Part shown: one piece after another, positions 13,400 through 23,997 of the stretch
How the letters are laid out: every line of letters starts with the position of its first letter
Position numbering within the stretch: position 1 is the stretch's first letter
Source: Ecdyonurus torrentis
Taxonomy: Eukaryota > Arthropoda > Insecta > Ephemeroptera > Heptageniidae
Assembly: GCA_949318235.1 (NCBI GenBank)
Contig: OX439127.1
Coordinates: 36,218,656-36,282,655 of the forward strand
Direction of reading: 5' to 3'
DNA: 64,000 nt
Made by a program: the position numbers and the translations under genes
Notes under the pieces: generated by a model
The model's database searches: none
What the model saw: the letters and a program-made list of their open reading frames with translations, nothing else
Told to the model about the DNA's origin: nothing

Positions 13400-14279
13400 C
13401 AAAAAAATATTTCAATAATCTTCTAATGCGTAACTCGAAAGTAAATCTAACGCTTTTTACAAATTTCAATGTTCATATTTTTTTAACCTATATATTAGAT
13501 ATGATTGAAATACAAGTCAAATATAGAATTATTTCAATTTAATCTCCATTACTTAGTTTAACAGTCAATAAAAATTATGAATATACGTGTTAAATGAATT
13601 TAAAGTTAAATTATTCCATATTATAGAGACTTTGTAATTTTGGCATTAAGTCACGCTTTGTTTACTCAAATCTTATATAATACACAAGTATAAAATAGAA
13701 GCTATTTGATTGGTTCACTTCATAACGTTCAGCTTACCTTCCTTTTATCATTAGAGTTGTTCTGTGTTATTTAAAATATGTAAATTGCTGTAATGTATTC
13801 TAAAACCAATCCCAATTTGTATAGCTTGTTTATCACAAATAAATTGTACTTTATTTATGCATAATCATGAAATGAAGACATTAGTTGACTTCATTTACAG
13901 AATACAATTTTGGTAATTAAAGTTATTATTTACTACTGTTTATCATAATAGTTTAAATATTGTATTTTCATTGTATTTCGAATTGATAAATGTCACGAAC
14001 TGGTGGATTAAAATATTGACTATTTTAGTAAACGCATAAATTCAAATTTTATAGAAATTCAAAAATTAGATTAACTGGAATGAACTTTTTTTCTCTCTCT
14101 TTTATTATTATTATTTTACACAAATATTTGATAGGTGATTTGGGACGTTTAAATTTGTGTAGGCCAATAGGGCAGAAGATTAAAAGATGAAAAAAGGTCA
14201 ACCACAGGTTAAAACAAATTAGGGTAAAACGTATGTACTGTAAAAGAAAGAGGAGACGTATGTTTTAGAACTTATTAAG
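13395..14279. other. AT-rich non-coding DNA, no gene seen
   Basis: No repeat or coding sequence recognised. Confidence 0.5.
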
Positions 14280-14760
14280 AGGGAGAGACTGAAAATGGAG
14301 TGCGGTTCCAAGTTGGTACCTCGAGTAAAGTAGAGGATGAGGTAATAGCAAAGTGAGTAAAGCTTGTTCCCATGGCAACCTCTAAAGAAGGAAGGTGGGT
14401 GGCTTGCGGCGCATCCTTGGCGGGATACGGCGCCTCATTACTGCACACCACCACACCGACACTGCCATATACGAGGCCCTAGTATACTACCGCGTACATT
14501 ACATAGGCAGAGGCACGCTTTGTTTCCTCTAATTGGCTCTGTTTTCTCTTCTTGCGTACTTCACTATCTTTCTCTTTCACACTCATTTTCTCTTTTCATT
14601 CTCTCTCTTACTCTCTTTCTACTTTTTTTTCTTTTGCGCAGACGTCACGAAGCGTGCGGCAAGTTAATTTTACCCATTATCCGGTAGGAAATGAAATTTT
14701 CCCACCACAAACTGTGCTACACAAGAGAGGTTAAGGATTTGATGACTACAGTCGTGGGAT
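14280..14760. promoter_or_regulatory. CpG-containing island with promoter-like transcription-factor words
   Basis: This is the clearest departure from the AT-rich background. It contains GTTCCCATGGCAAC at 14366-14379, one mismatch from the symmetric RFX X-box GTTGCCATGGCAAC. It also has TTGGCGGGAT at 14417-14426 (E2F-like), an inverted CCAAT box in AATTGGCT at 14531-14538 (NF-Y type), and GACGTCAC at 14641-14648 (CRE-like) just after a long pyrimidine tract ending in GCGCAG. The 107-residue open frame across it has no domain character and ends in low-complexity S/L/F. I infer a promoter or enhancer, or a 5' untranslated exon with the pyrimidine tract as a 3' splice site. No coding exon is recognised. 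Confidence 0.4.
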
Positions 14761-15689
14761 TAAGAGAAGAGATTCAACGAGACTGAGCAAGCGAGAGAGA
14801 GAGAAAGAGAAAAAAGAGAGATAAAAAGACTCACGCACACGCATTTACATAAGCATTCAAAGCAGACGAGTTTTTTTTCTACTTTTTTTTTTTTTTTTAT
14901 TTGTTTGTTTGTTTACATTTACATGGATTTTCAGAACGACTTTACCTCCCACCGGTTATTAGCAAGAGTGGCACTAGATTTCAATTTTTTGTTCCCCATT
15001 TTGTTGTATTAGTCTTTTCTATCACGAGCTATGAAAAATATTAATAACATTTTCTCTGTTCTATAAATATATCATATTTTTACACTAATTCTATCAGATG
15101 AGAATATTAATACTGTACAATGAAATTATAACGAGTATCATTCCTCATTATAACATGGTATGAAATAATTGTGTGTAATATTTTATTTGGCTTCCTCTTT
15201 TACTCTTTAGCAAGTTTATGGCTTTTGAATTAACGTTGGCTCAATTAATGGTTTCATTATTCTACCATTAGCACCCGTATTCGAAATATCTCCACTTTAT
15301 CCCCATTATCCTAAAAATGAAATTGAAACGTTATCTCTGTAAAATCGAAACCTTTTTTAATGTTATAATAAAATTACATATATGTTTTCTTAACACTTTT
15401 GGTTTGTAATTCAAGCATTTGTAGTTTAGATGAAAAATATCTTGAAGGATTTTTTTAACTTGGTTTGCAAATTGAAAACGATTTTGCCACATTTATATAT
15501 TTTACATTTGAAGTACCGGTTCTGTAATAGAAAATTATACATGTTTCTTCTTTTCTCTTTTTTCTTCTTTTCCTTTCTTATTATTTTTCTTTCTTTCTTT
15601 TCAATTTAACCAAACGTCATAGTGGGCACTTTTATTTGATATCTGACTTGCAACTTTTAGAAACTTTATTCAGCCTGGCAGGGAGGAAA
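14761..15689. other. Non-coding DNA: GA-rich tract then AT-rich sequence
   Basis: GA-rich imperfect sequence at 14790-14825, T runs at 14882-14899, a (TTTG)n-like stretch near 14901-14913 and a pyrimidine-rich stretch at 15545-15605. No gene recognised. Confidence 0.55.
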
Positions 15690-15930
15690 AGTTAAAAAAA
15701 AAAAAAAAAAAAAATTGCGTTCACCATAGTATTGGCGTCGTGCATATTTTGTGCTAGCTAAAAAGCCTCCACTATAGTCCACTCTTATTTTCTCTTCCAC
15801 CCACACCAAAGTTACTCTTTTATAGCTAAGTTCTCTCCGGTGTTGTATTAAGGGAAGGCAAAGAGGGCAAACGCGACGCCTGCCTGCTTGTTGTTTCACC
15901 ATTGAGCGCGAGTCAAGAGCTGCTACTGAA
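15690..15930. promoter_or_regulatory. GC-richer island after a poly(A) run; possible regulatory sequence
   Basis: After an A21 run (15694-15714) the sequence is noticeably richer in G+C and CpG for about 220 bases (GGCGTCGTGC near 15733, AAACGCGACGCC near 15869, GAGCGCGAGTC near 15904). A 78-residue minus-strand open frame covers it but begins and ends in low-complexity sequence and shows no domain. It may be a regulatory island or a short non-coding exon. Confidence 0.25.
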
Positions 15931-16611
15931 GCGTTACTTCTCTATTAATCATCCTTGAGAAGTAGCCATAAAAAATATATATATGTATAAAAAGAAAGAC
16001 TTGAAATTTCACAGTCTTAAAATCCTTTTATCCCCTTGTTAAAAGATTGTTTGTAAAGATTTGCTTTATAATTAAGAGACATTTTTTTATACACATAATA
16101 ATTTTTTTTTTTCATCTGATTTTTAACAATAGAAACATCAATAACGTTTATCTAATAAAATAGTATCATATCACCACCTTTTTGTTTGTGTAGATTGTTA
16201 CTAAAAATATTAGCCAACTTTTTATTTTTGTTTTATTTCTTAAGCTGCTTTTTGTATTACACGTTTTTTACTTCAGATATTTTTTCGTTGAAAGATTTTA
16301 TTTTATTTAATATCTTAGATTTACTGACGATAAAGTTATAATTAAAAAAAAAATACTATGCTTTTATTTTCAATATATCAGCTAATAAGATTGTTTTTGA
16401 ACTTTATTTCATTATTGAATAATACTAACTTGTGTAAGGATTACATGATATAGTTATATGAGAAGATAAGTTTTAAGCATAGTTAATTAGTTTTAATATA
16501 AAAGTGAAAGTTTGAATAATTTAATCAATCATATAAAAGTTTATATACAAAGTAGTAAACAATAGTTTAGTAATAATTAGACATTAGTTGATGTACGGCT
16601 TGGATGTGTGT

Positions 16612-16614
<3 letters not shown>

Positions 16615-16667
<53 letters not shown>

Positions 16668-16668
16668 C
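16615..16668. repeat. (GA)n microsatellite
   Basis: A nearly pure AG array with one AAAG interruption close to its 3' end. Confidence 0.92.
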
Positions 16669-18963
16669 GAAGGGAATATAGGAGAAGTTTGTAAAGTAAC
16701 TTTATACAGTTTATAAAGTTCCTTGAAAGGAGAGAACATTGGCATTTTGGTATATTATATACGTATATCAGAACAAGAGTATATAATATAGTGAGTGTAT
16801 TTTGGTGTATATATGTCTAGGACAGTTTGGGATGGTTATATAAACCATAGAAAAGTAATAGTAATAGCACTAGTAGACCATACAAAGAAGTTAAATTATA
16901 CAAGACAGTTACGTAGCTAGCTACCAGAGTACGTGTAGTGTCAAATTTCACTAACCTAAACATAACACGAAAATATTTCTATAATATAAAGCAAACTTGT
17001 CTCTTGTATATTTCCTATCGGATAAAATATATATTATATTATTTAAATAAAACATAATAGTTTTTTTTTATATATACATTTTTCCTGTTATTTATGAAAT
17101 TACACCAGAACAACTGACTTTTGGAAAGTTACAATTTATTTTGTTTATTTTCGCTATATTCAATATTATCAGCATAATGAAGTTAAATTTAGTTTATTTT
17201 TTTCAGAAGAATGGCTGATTTATAATCGATTTTTAAAGAATACCAAATGACATATTTTCCTGTTCCAAATTCTATACATAGGCAATACTTCTAGGAACAC
17301 AAATTTAAGAAAATAGGTTAATAAAAAAATTAATTTGTCCGAATTTTTTTTTTTACCTGTGCTCTTCATTAATTATTTTAAATATAGTGCTTTTTTCCAC
17401 TGGTTATTTTTTTCCCTAAAACTATATAGAAACCTCAAAATTAAAATTGCGTAAAACTTTAGTTAATAGTACGTAACAAAATAGAAGAGAGGTTCATTTT
17501 AATGAATATTATACCTTTTATTGCCTCCGATAGAAACCTTATAATACTATTTTGTTAATATTATTTTTGAAATTTTATATATCCTAACGTTTCAGTTAAC
17601 ATGATCGTAAACTTTGATAATATTGATGACAGGTAAACCTCATTATTACTTAAAATATTATGTCCAGAAACTTGATGAAACCTACCCTCGTCATATTATG
17701 TGGCTTGTTTCTAATTAAGACTTTATTTTTGATGCTAGTATAGCAAACACTTCTCTAGATTAGGACATTATTAAAATTTTGTTTTTTCAAGCGTAAATTT
17801 CAGACAAATTTAATAAATAATAACTTCATAAACCACGATCTAGGAAACTTGATCTATAGTATGATATTTATTACAAATTTATAAGTTTTAAACTTTTCAA
17901 TTGACAAACTTTACTGATACACTGACTGACAGTTATGATGTTATAATATGTATAAAAACTTATAGAAATTTATCCTCATCAAATCATGTTATTTTTAATT
18001 CAACACAATATAATTGTTATTGTACCAAATAATAATAATAGTGTTAAAATTTTAGTTTTTTTAAGTAAAGTATTAATTTTAAACTCAAAATTCTGTAAAT
18101 TTGACCGATTAGTTCTATTATTTGTAATCATGAAAAGCGTACATTATTTTTCATGTTGAGTAATTTCAAACTTATCATGTTAAACTTTTCAATTTGGTAC
18201 TAAAAGTTGAATGTTGACATCATTTACTTATGAAAATCACATTTCTAAGAATCAAATTTGATTAAAACCACAATTATAAAATATTTGAAGCAGAAAATTA
18301 ATCCCTTATTAAGATTACAAGCAAACAAGGAAAAACTTATGCAAATAAATAACAAGTAATTATTCTCAAACTAACTTATTATTATTATTTTTTTATACCA
18401 TTAACGTCTTCCTTTCATCTAAGTTACGTTAATTGCTAATTACTGCATTTTATCTCTACATTTACTGGAGTGTAAATAATGGTAGATGATTCATCCAGAT
18501 GTAAAATAAGGATTGCAATTAATTAACGTAATCACTATTATTTATGTGATAAAAACTTGTTTACTGCTGAAGATATAGCCAATTTACAAATCCTTAGGAA
18601 AACTTATTATAACAACTTCTAATAAGCTATGATACTAATCAGATATTTTTATATACAAAATATTATGACAAAACATTTGTCTGAGAACAGAAAGGACAAA
18701 AACGAAGAGTATAAAATATAAGTTGTTGTAAAATGATTATTTGCATTATTATAATATATAAGTCAAATCTTATTATTAAATCAGTATTATATAAGAAGCT
18801 AGAGAAACTAGAACATTATAAAAAGAATTTTTATAGTTCAGAATACACATTACATCTCTGGTTCATAATATGAAAAGAATTTTGTGCTTACCCTTTATTG
18901 TTATCTAATATTTAAAATATTTAAACTGTAAGGCTTTTTTTTTTTTTTTTTTTTTTTTTATTA
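16669..18963. other. AT-rich non-coding DNA, no gene seen
   Basis: About 2.3 kb without any coding signal. It ends in a T25 run at 18935-18959, immediately before the left target duplication of the hAT element. Confidence 0.6.
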
Positions 18964-18971
18964 TTTCAAAC
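18964..18971. repeat. Left target-site duplication of hAT element (TTTCAAAC)
   Basis: This 8-bp word immediately precedes TAGAGCTGTGGA and is repeated exactly at 23836-23843, right after TCCACAGCTCTA. An 8-bp duplication is the hallmark of hAT integration. Confidence 0.85.
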
Positions 18972-19299
18972 TAGAGCTGTGGATTTAATCCGGTTTATTT
19001 TGAAAACCGGTTTCATGAAATATGAAAATCGGTTTCGAGTTATTGCATAAAACCGAAAATCGAAAATTAAAAATCGAATTGCATATTAACGATTTTAAAT
19101 TCGCAAAAACCTTAATTTAAAAAAAATCGATTAATATTATTTCTTATATATAAAAACCGTCAAAATAATTCGATTTTTTTTTTAAAATACCCATTAAAAA
19201 ATCGATAATTTTTTTTAGAAAAAATCAAGGATTAAAAGTTATTTTAGCTCAATAATTTAACAATATTAAGTTATTGTGTGAGTGTATGTGTGTATATGT

Positions 19300-19302
<3 letters not shown>

Positions 19303-19378
<76 letters not shown>

Positions 19379-19423
19379 TAAATAAATAAATAATCGTCTT
19401 TATTCAAAAATCATGCAGAAAAA

Positions 19424-19459
<36 letters not shown>
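19303..19459. repeat. Compound (TA)n, (TAAA)n and poly(A)-(TA)n microsatellites
   Basis: TA arrays at 19303-19342 and 19348-19368, TAAA units at about 19369-19392, then A13 followed by a third TA array to 19459. All lie inside the hAT-like element. Confidence 0.9.
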
Positions 19460-19464
<5 letters not shown>

Positions 19465-20614
19465 TATTTTTCATTCATATTATAATTTATTAACACGCAG
19501 CTTATATTTTCCCATACAAATTTTAAAATCTTAGTTATCAATTATCATGTTTGTTCGCTCAATGACAATTTTTTTATGGAAGTTGACTTTAGATTTAGAC
19601 TCCTCTTATCGGGCAGTGCAAGACTGCAGGTGCAAAAATATTTTGACAAGATTCTGGACATATACCTGATGTTTATTTTTTTCTCTGTTCTTTATACCAT
19701 TGACGATCCCTCGGGTGTCAACTAACCCGTCTATTATTTTCACAACTATACGGTAAATAGATTCTGAAGATTTTGTTTTAAGTATATTATAATTTGATTT
19801 TAAAGGACCCTAATTTATTGCTATTTTAATAATACATTATTTTTCAATGTTTTTCTAAATTTATTATTAATTTTGCATTTATATTATTATATATGTACTA
19901 TAATATTTAACTTAAAAACTATATATAAGCGTATCACTAAAAAAAAAAACATAAAAAGTAACTTGGTATTTTGATTTTGTATCGGTGGGTGCAAATGAAA
20001 ACTTATTTTAGCAAACAAAAAGCTGAAAAAGCGTATGATTAATGATTATCTGATCATACGACTGAAAGCTTTAATATCTTCAATTAGTAGGAAAAGTTAA
20101 AATGATTAAAAATGCATGCAGTTTTTTTTTCTTTTTTTTAATACACGCATACACCTTTATTTTTTGTCGTTCTATAGCGTCTTTTTCAACAAGAAAAAAG
20201 ACAAGCAAAATAGTTCACAATTATTTTTATTAAATATTTAAAATTAAGCTAGAACGACGATAAAAAAAGATATATATTTGTATTTTCATTAAGAAAACAA
20301 CTGTGGTAATTATAATTCACTGTAATTGTTTCTTTGAGTGCTCAATATTAATTCATGCATAAAGTAATGAGGGTCTTCTGGTCAGGTAGCAAATGATCCC
20401 TCACCTAAAATAAAACGCAAATGTATGAGTAGAGGTAGTGTACAATACTGCATCTACTTTTACATTGACAATCTCTGAAAGAATGCATCAGGTATATGAG
20501 GTATTGGGGAGAAGGTAGAGAGGGAAAAAACAATATAATATTCTAACACTTTAAAATACCATTTTATTTTATTCTTCTGTTACGTAAAAGAATCGTAATA
20601 AAATACTGTTTATA

Positions 20615-21995
20615 TACAAAATATGTTTTTACAATTTGCATATAAAAGGCCCGCGCAGCCGTTTTATTTTATTTAATATTGAATTAATTAAAATAATAAG
20701 TCGCTGTGATTGGCTGAGAGTCGACTCTCCGCCAATCACAGTGACCTATTTTCTTAAATTAATTTAATATTAAATAAAATAAGACGGCTGCGCGGGCCTA
20801 AAGAATGCATTTTTTATGTTCTTTAGAATACTCTCAAAACGAGATTACCTAAATAAATTAGCTTGCCTAGAATATGATCATTAAATTTGATAGTAAGATT
20901 TCTTCAAACACAATAAAAAATGAATTTCTGACTTACATTTTAGTCTCAACAAATTTTTATTTTGATATTCATGTACAGCAGTATGTTCTACTACATATTG
21001 AATACAAAATGATGTATGCATTATTAAATTAGATTTAAGAACGACTATTTTGCATACATGCAAAAATAGGTATTTTCCGTGTTTCATACGAATTGCAGTA
21101 AAATTTAACCAATATATTTGACATCAGCATAAAATTTGCATTTAGGAATAATTTTTTACGATTTAAATTTTTAAAATCGAGGAACGCCCCTTTTTAATAA
21201 TTGATGAATTTCTAAAAAACTATACGTTGCATCAAAAACTTTTAATGACAAGAAATGTGTAGAATTATATAATACAATCTGTGTATAAATTTTAGGCCAT
21301 TTAAAATGTTTTTGACAATTTGCCAACGCTTTGAAAGTTTTCAAACAGAGAAATTTTAAAAGTGAAGTAAAACATCATAATAAAAACATTGCACTTTTAA
21401 AATTTCTCTGTTTAAAACTTTTCAAAGCGTTGGCAAATTGTCAAAAACATTTTAAATGGCCTAAAATTTATACACAGATTGTATTATATAATTCTACACA
21501 TTTCTTGTCATTAAAAGTTTTTGATGCAACGTATAGTTTTTTAGAAATTCATTAATTATTAAAAAGGGGCGTTCCTTGATTTTAAAATATTGAATCTTGA
21601 AAATTTATTCCGAAATGCAAATTTTATGCTGATGTCAAATATATTGGTTAAATTTTACTGCAATTTGTATGAAATACGGAAAATACCCATTTTTGCATGT
21701 ATGCAATATAGTTGTTCTTAAATCTAATTCAATAATGCATACATCATTTTGTTCTCAATATGTAGAAGAAAATACTGCTGTACATGAATATCAAAATAAA
21801 AATTTGTTAAGACAAAAATGTAAGTCAGAAATTTAATTTTTTATTGTATTTTAACAAATCTTACTATCAAGTTTAACGTTCGTGTTCTAGGCAATTAAGC
21901 TAATTTATTAAGGTTACTTTATTTAAAAATATTTTAAGAAGAATACAAAATGCAGTCTTATATAATCTGCAAATTTTAAACTGATATATTTATGT
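20615..21995. repeat. Long inverted repeat (giant palindrome), ~600-bp arms, 27-base spacer
   Basis: The left arm runs from about 20615 to 21364, including a 153-bp later insertion. The right arm runs from 21392 to about 21995. The spacer is 21365-21391. The innermost ~180 bp of each arm (from AACGCCCC outward-in to AAATTTTAAAAGTG) are almost identical. The next ~300 bp match at most positions, for example GTACAGCAGTAT and CATCAGCATAAAATTTGCAT in both. The outermost 200 bp are recognisable but diverged. Transcribed, it would fold into a long double-stranded RNA. The open frames here (20881-21087 minus, 21331-21555 plus) are by-products. The palindrome centre (about 21378) is within roughly 25 bp of the midpoint of the enclosing hAT-like element (about 21404). 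Confidence 0.9.
20647..20799. mobile_element. 153-bp full-length hairpin (fold-back/MITE) element
   Basis: The sequence starts AGGCCCGCGCAGCCG and ends in its reverse complement CGGCTGCGCGGGCCT. It is an inverted repeat over its whole length, with arms of about 70 bp meeting at the perfect palindrome GAGAGTCGACTCTC near 20717-20730, so there is no loop. It interrupts the left arm of the long inverted repeat. The matching place in the right arm (about 21947-21975) is uninterrupted and acts as an empty site. TAAA occurs on both sides (20643-20646 and 20799-20802), but the exact duplication (TAAA or AAA) is ambiguous because it overlaps the terminus. Confidence 0.82.
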
Positions 21996-22604
21996 ATATT
22001 TGCTTACAATTAGTAGTTTAGTATTATTTTTTTAATTATGAAAAAAAAATCAATTGTTTAAAAGTTTTAAAAAGTTTAAAATCATACCATTTCTAATCAA
22101 AGAAAGGTAATAATAATAAAAATTTGAATTTGAGGAGCAAAAATCATAGTTTTAAAATTCTACCTCCAAAAAAATAAGAGAGAGAAAAAAAAAGGAATAT
22201 GTTTTGCACCATGATGTGTTTTGCACCTTTCTTCAGAACGCAAAACACAACCAGCTGGACACCTGAGGGCATGTAACTCCCTTTCAACCCCACGGCCGTT
22301 TATATACCTTATAATTTTTTTTTACCTCCGTATATCAATTGTAAGCCTGACGTTTCTTAAACAAAAAAAAATTATATATTATAAATTATACCCTGTTTGC
22401 AAAATGATTTTAGTTTAATATGAATATTATAGTTAACTATATATTTCATACAAAAATTTAAGCAATACATTTTTAGGTTTTATCATATAATTTTTATATA
22501 CTAATATTTTTTAAATGATGTCTTTAATATCCGCGGAAAAATAAAAAAACGGAATAAATGAATGAGAGAGAGAGAGAGAGAAAGAGAGAAAGAAAATAAG
22601 TTTT
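21996..22604. other. Interior of hAT-like element with a 10-bp-stem hairpin and GA tract
   Basis: A perfect stem TGTGTTTTGC/GCAAAACACA with a 15-base loop lies at 22215-22249, preceded by a second TGTTTTGCACC-like copy at about 22199-22210. The following 50 bases (22250-22300) are unusually GC-rich (CCAGCTGGACACCTGAGGGC). A GA-rich tract lies at 22564-22595. No coding sequence recognised. Confidence 0.6.
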
Positions 22605-22801
22605 TCATTCATTCATTCATTCATTCATTCATTCATTCATTCATTCATTCATTCATTCATTCATTCATTCATTCATTCATTCATTCATTCATTCATTCAT
22701 TCATTCATTCATTCATTCATTCATTCATTCATTCATTCATTCATTCATTCATTCATTCATTCATTCATTCATTCATTCATTCATTCATTCATTCATTCAT
22801 T
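22605..22801. repeat. Pure (ATTC)n tetranucleotide array, ~49 units
   Basis: Uninterrupted TTCA/ATTC units over about 196 bases. The open frame across it (repeating F-I-H-S) exists only because 12 bases are a multiple of both 3 and 4. It is not a gene. Confidence 0.95.
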
Positions 22802-23450
22802 ATATATATTCTATATAGTTATAATAGATAGATAACGATATAGAAAAAATGTAATAATGTTTTTTATGCAACTTTATATTACATCCTTGTTTAATTTGCT
22901 GCTAATAAATTGATAGTAAGAGCGATTTTGTTAATTTTTCTTTCCAAAACTTAAAACAAACTTTAATTGCTTTCTTTCTTTCTTTTATATTAAATTATTA
23001 TTTCTTTTTTCACTTATGTAAAGAAAAAGAAAAAAAAAAAAAAAAAGAGGAAGAAGAGTATAAAGAACATTCTATGATCATGCAGCTTTTAGTGCTTTTA
23101 CTGACCAACCACTTCTTCATTTTTTTTACCTACCTGTACTCCAATACTTTTTAAACGGTACTCCATGAAAAGTACAATAGCCTGGCTTTCCTTTCTTTCT
23201 ATACCTAATATAAGTCCATAATATATACAGAGTTTAATACGCATTTTTAAGATCTTCATTTTGCACAGGTGACTAATTTGATTGATATACATTTTAAATA
23301 AAACATATAATATAATATAGTTGCAAAAAACTAAACAAGAATTATTTTAAAAATAATGGAATATAAAATATTGTGTGAATCATAAGAGCTATTTCAAAAT
23401 ATAAAATTGGTTTCAAATATAATTTAAGAAAAAAAGTGTTATTATTCAAT
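22802..23450. other. Interior of hAT-like element, no gene seen
   Basis: AT-rich, with A-rich sequence at 23023-23046. A 64-residue minus-strand open frame (23098-23292) has no recognisable domain. No transposase motif identified. Confidence 0.5.
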
Positions 23451-23835
23451 ATTTTTTTTTTTGGACCGCTGTTTAAATATAAAACTGAATATCATTAAAG
23501 AAACTTAAAAATCGTATTAAAGATTTGCAAATCTAAGGATTCCAAGTAAATAATAATAAATAAAAAAAAATCGATTTTTAATTTTGTTATTCGGTTTATC
23601 ATAAAAAAATATTCGATTTTTTATAACAAATGACCTTTACGATTCGATTTTTTATTTTTAGATGGTAAAAATCGAATTTTGTAAACCGAATTTTAAAGTC
23701 AAAATCATAATAATGACTGAAAAAACCGACAAAATCGAAAACCGAATCGTTCTGTTTTTAATCGATTTAATCGAACCGATAAAAAATAAAAACGATTATC
23801 CGGTTTCGCAATTTTTAGCGGTTTCCACAGCTCTA

Positions 23836-23843
23836 TTTCAAAC
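23836..23843. repeat. Right target-site duplication of hAT element (TTTCAAAC)
   Basis: Exact copy of 18964-18971, directly following the right terminus. Confidence 0.85.
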
Positions 23844-23997
23844 ACACAAATATACAAAGTCCAACCAAGGCATAGCCTTATCGGTTGGTTCATTTATTGT
23901 TACACAATCATGTCTTATTATATTATATTACTACATATACATATTTTTTATTATATATATTTCAAAAGCAAATAAAGTACGTATTTACACAAAAACA

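Larger units (their letters stand above)
18972..23835. mobile_element. 4.86-kb non-autonomous hAT-like transposon, composite with nested repeats
   Basis: Both termini read TAGAGCTGTGGA (12-bp inverted repeat). The first five bases fit the known hAT terminal pattern YARNG. An exact 8-bp duplication, TTTCAAAC, lies outside each end. The terminal 250-270 bases on each side are dense in AACCG, ATCGAT and TCGATT words in both orientations, typical of subterminal transposase-binding repeats, although the two ends are not collinear with each other. I find no transposase frame in the interior, so it would have moved in trans. The interior holds (TA)n and (TAAA)n arrays (19303-19459), a long central inverted repeat (about 20615-21995), a nested hairpin element (20647-20799) and a pure (ATTC)n array (22605-22801). 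Alternatively, the two ends could belong to a smaller element split by later insertions. The matching duplication argues that they are partners. Confidence 0.78.

Noticed and set aside
22562..22831. An 89-residue frame of repeated F-I-H-S, resembling a repetitive structural protein
   Set aside because: Produced by the pure (ATTC)n array. There is no initiation context, signal or non-repeat domain.
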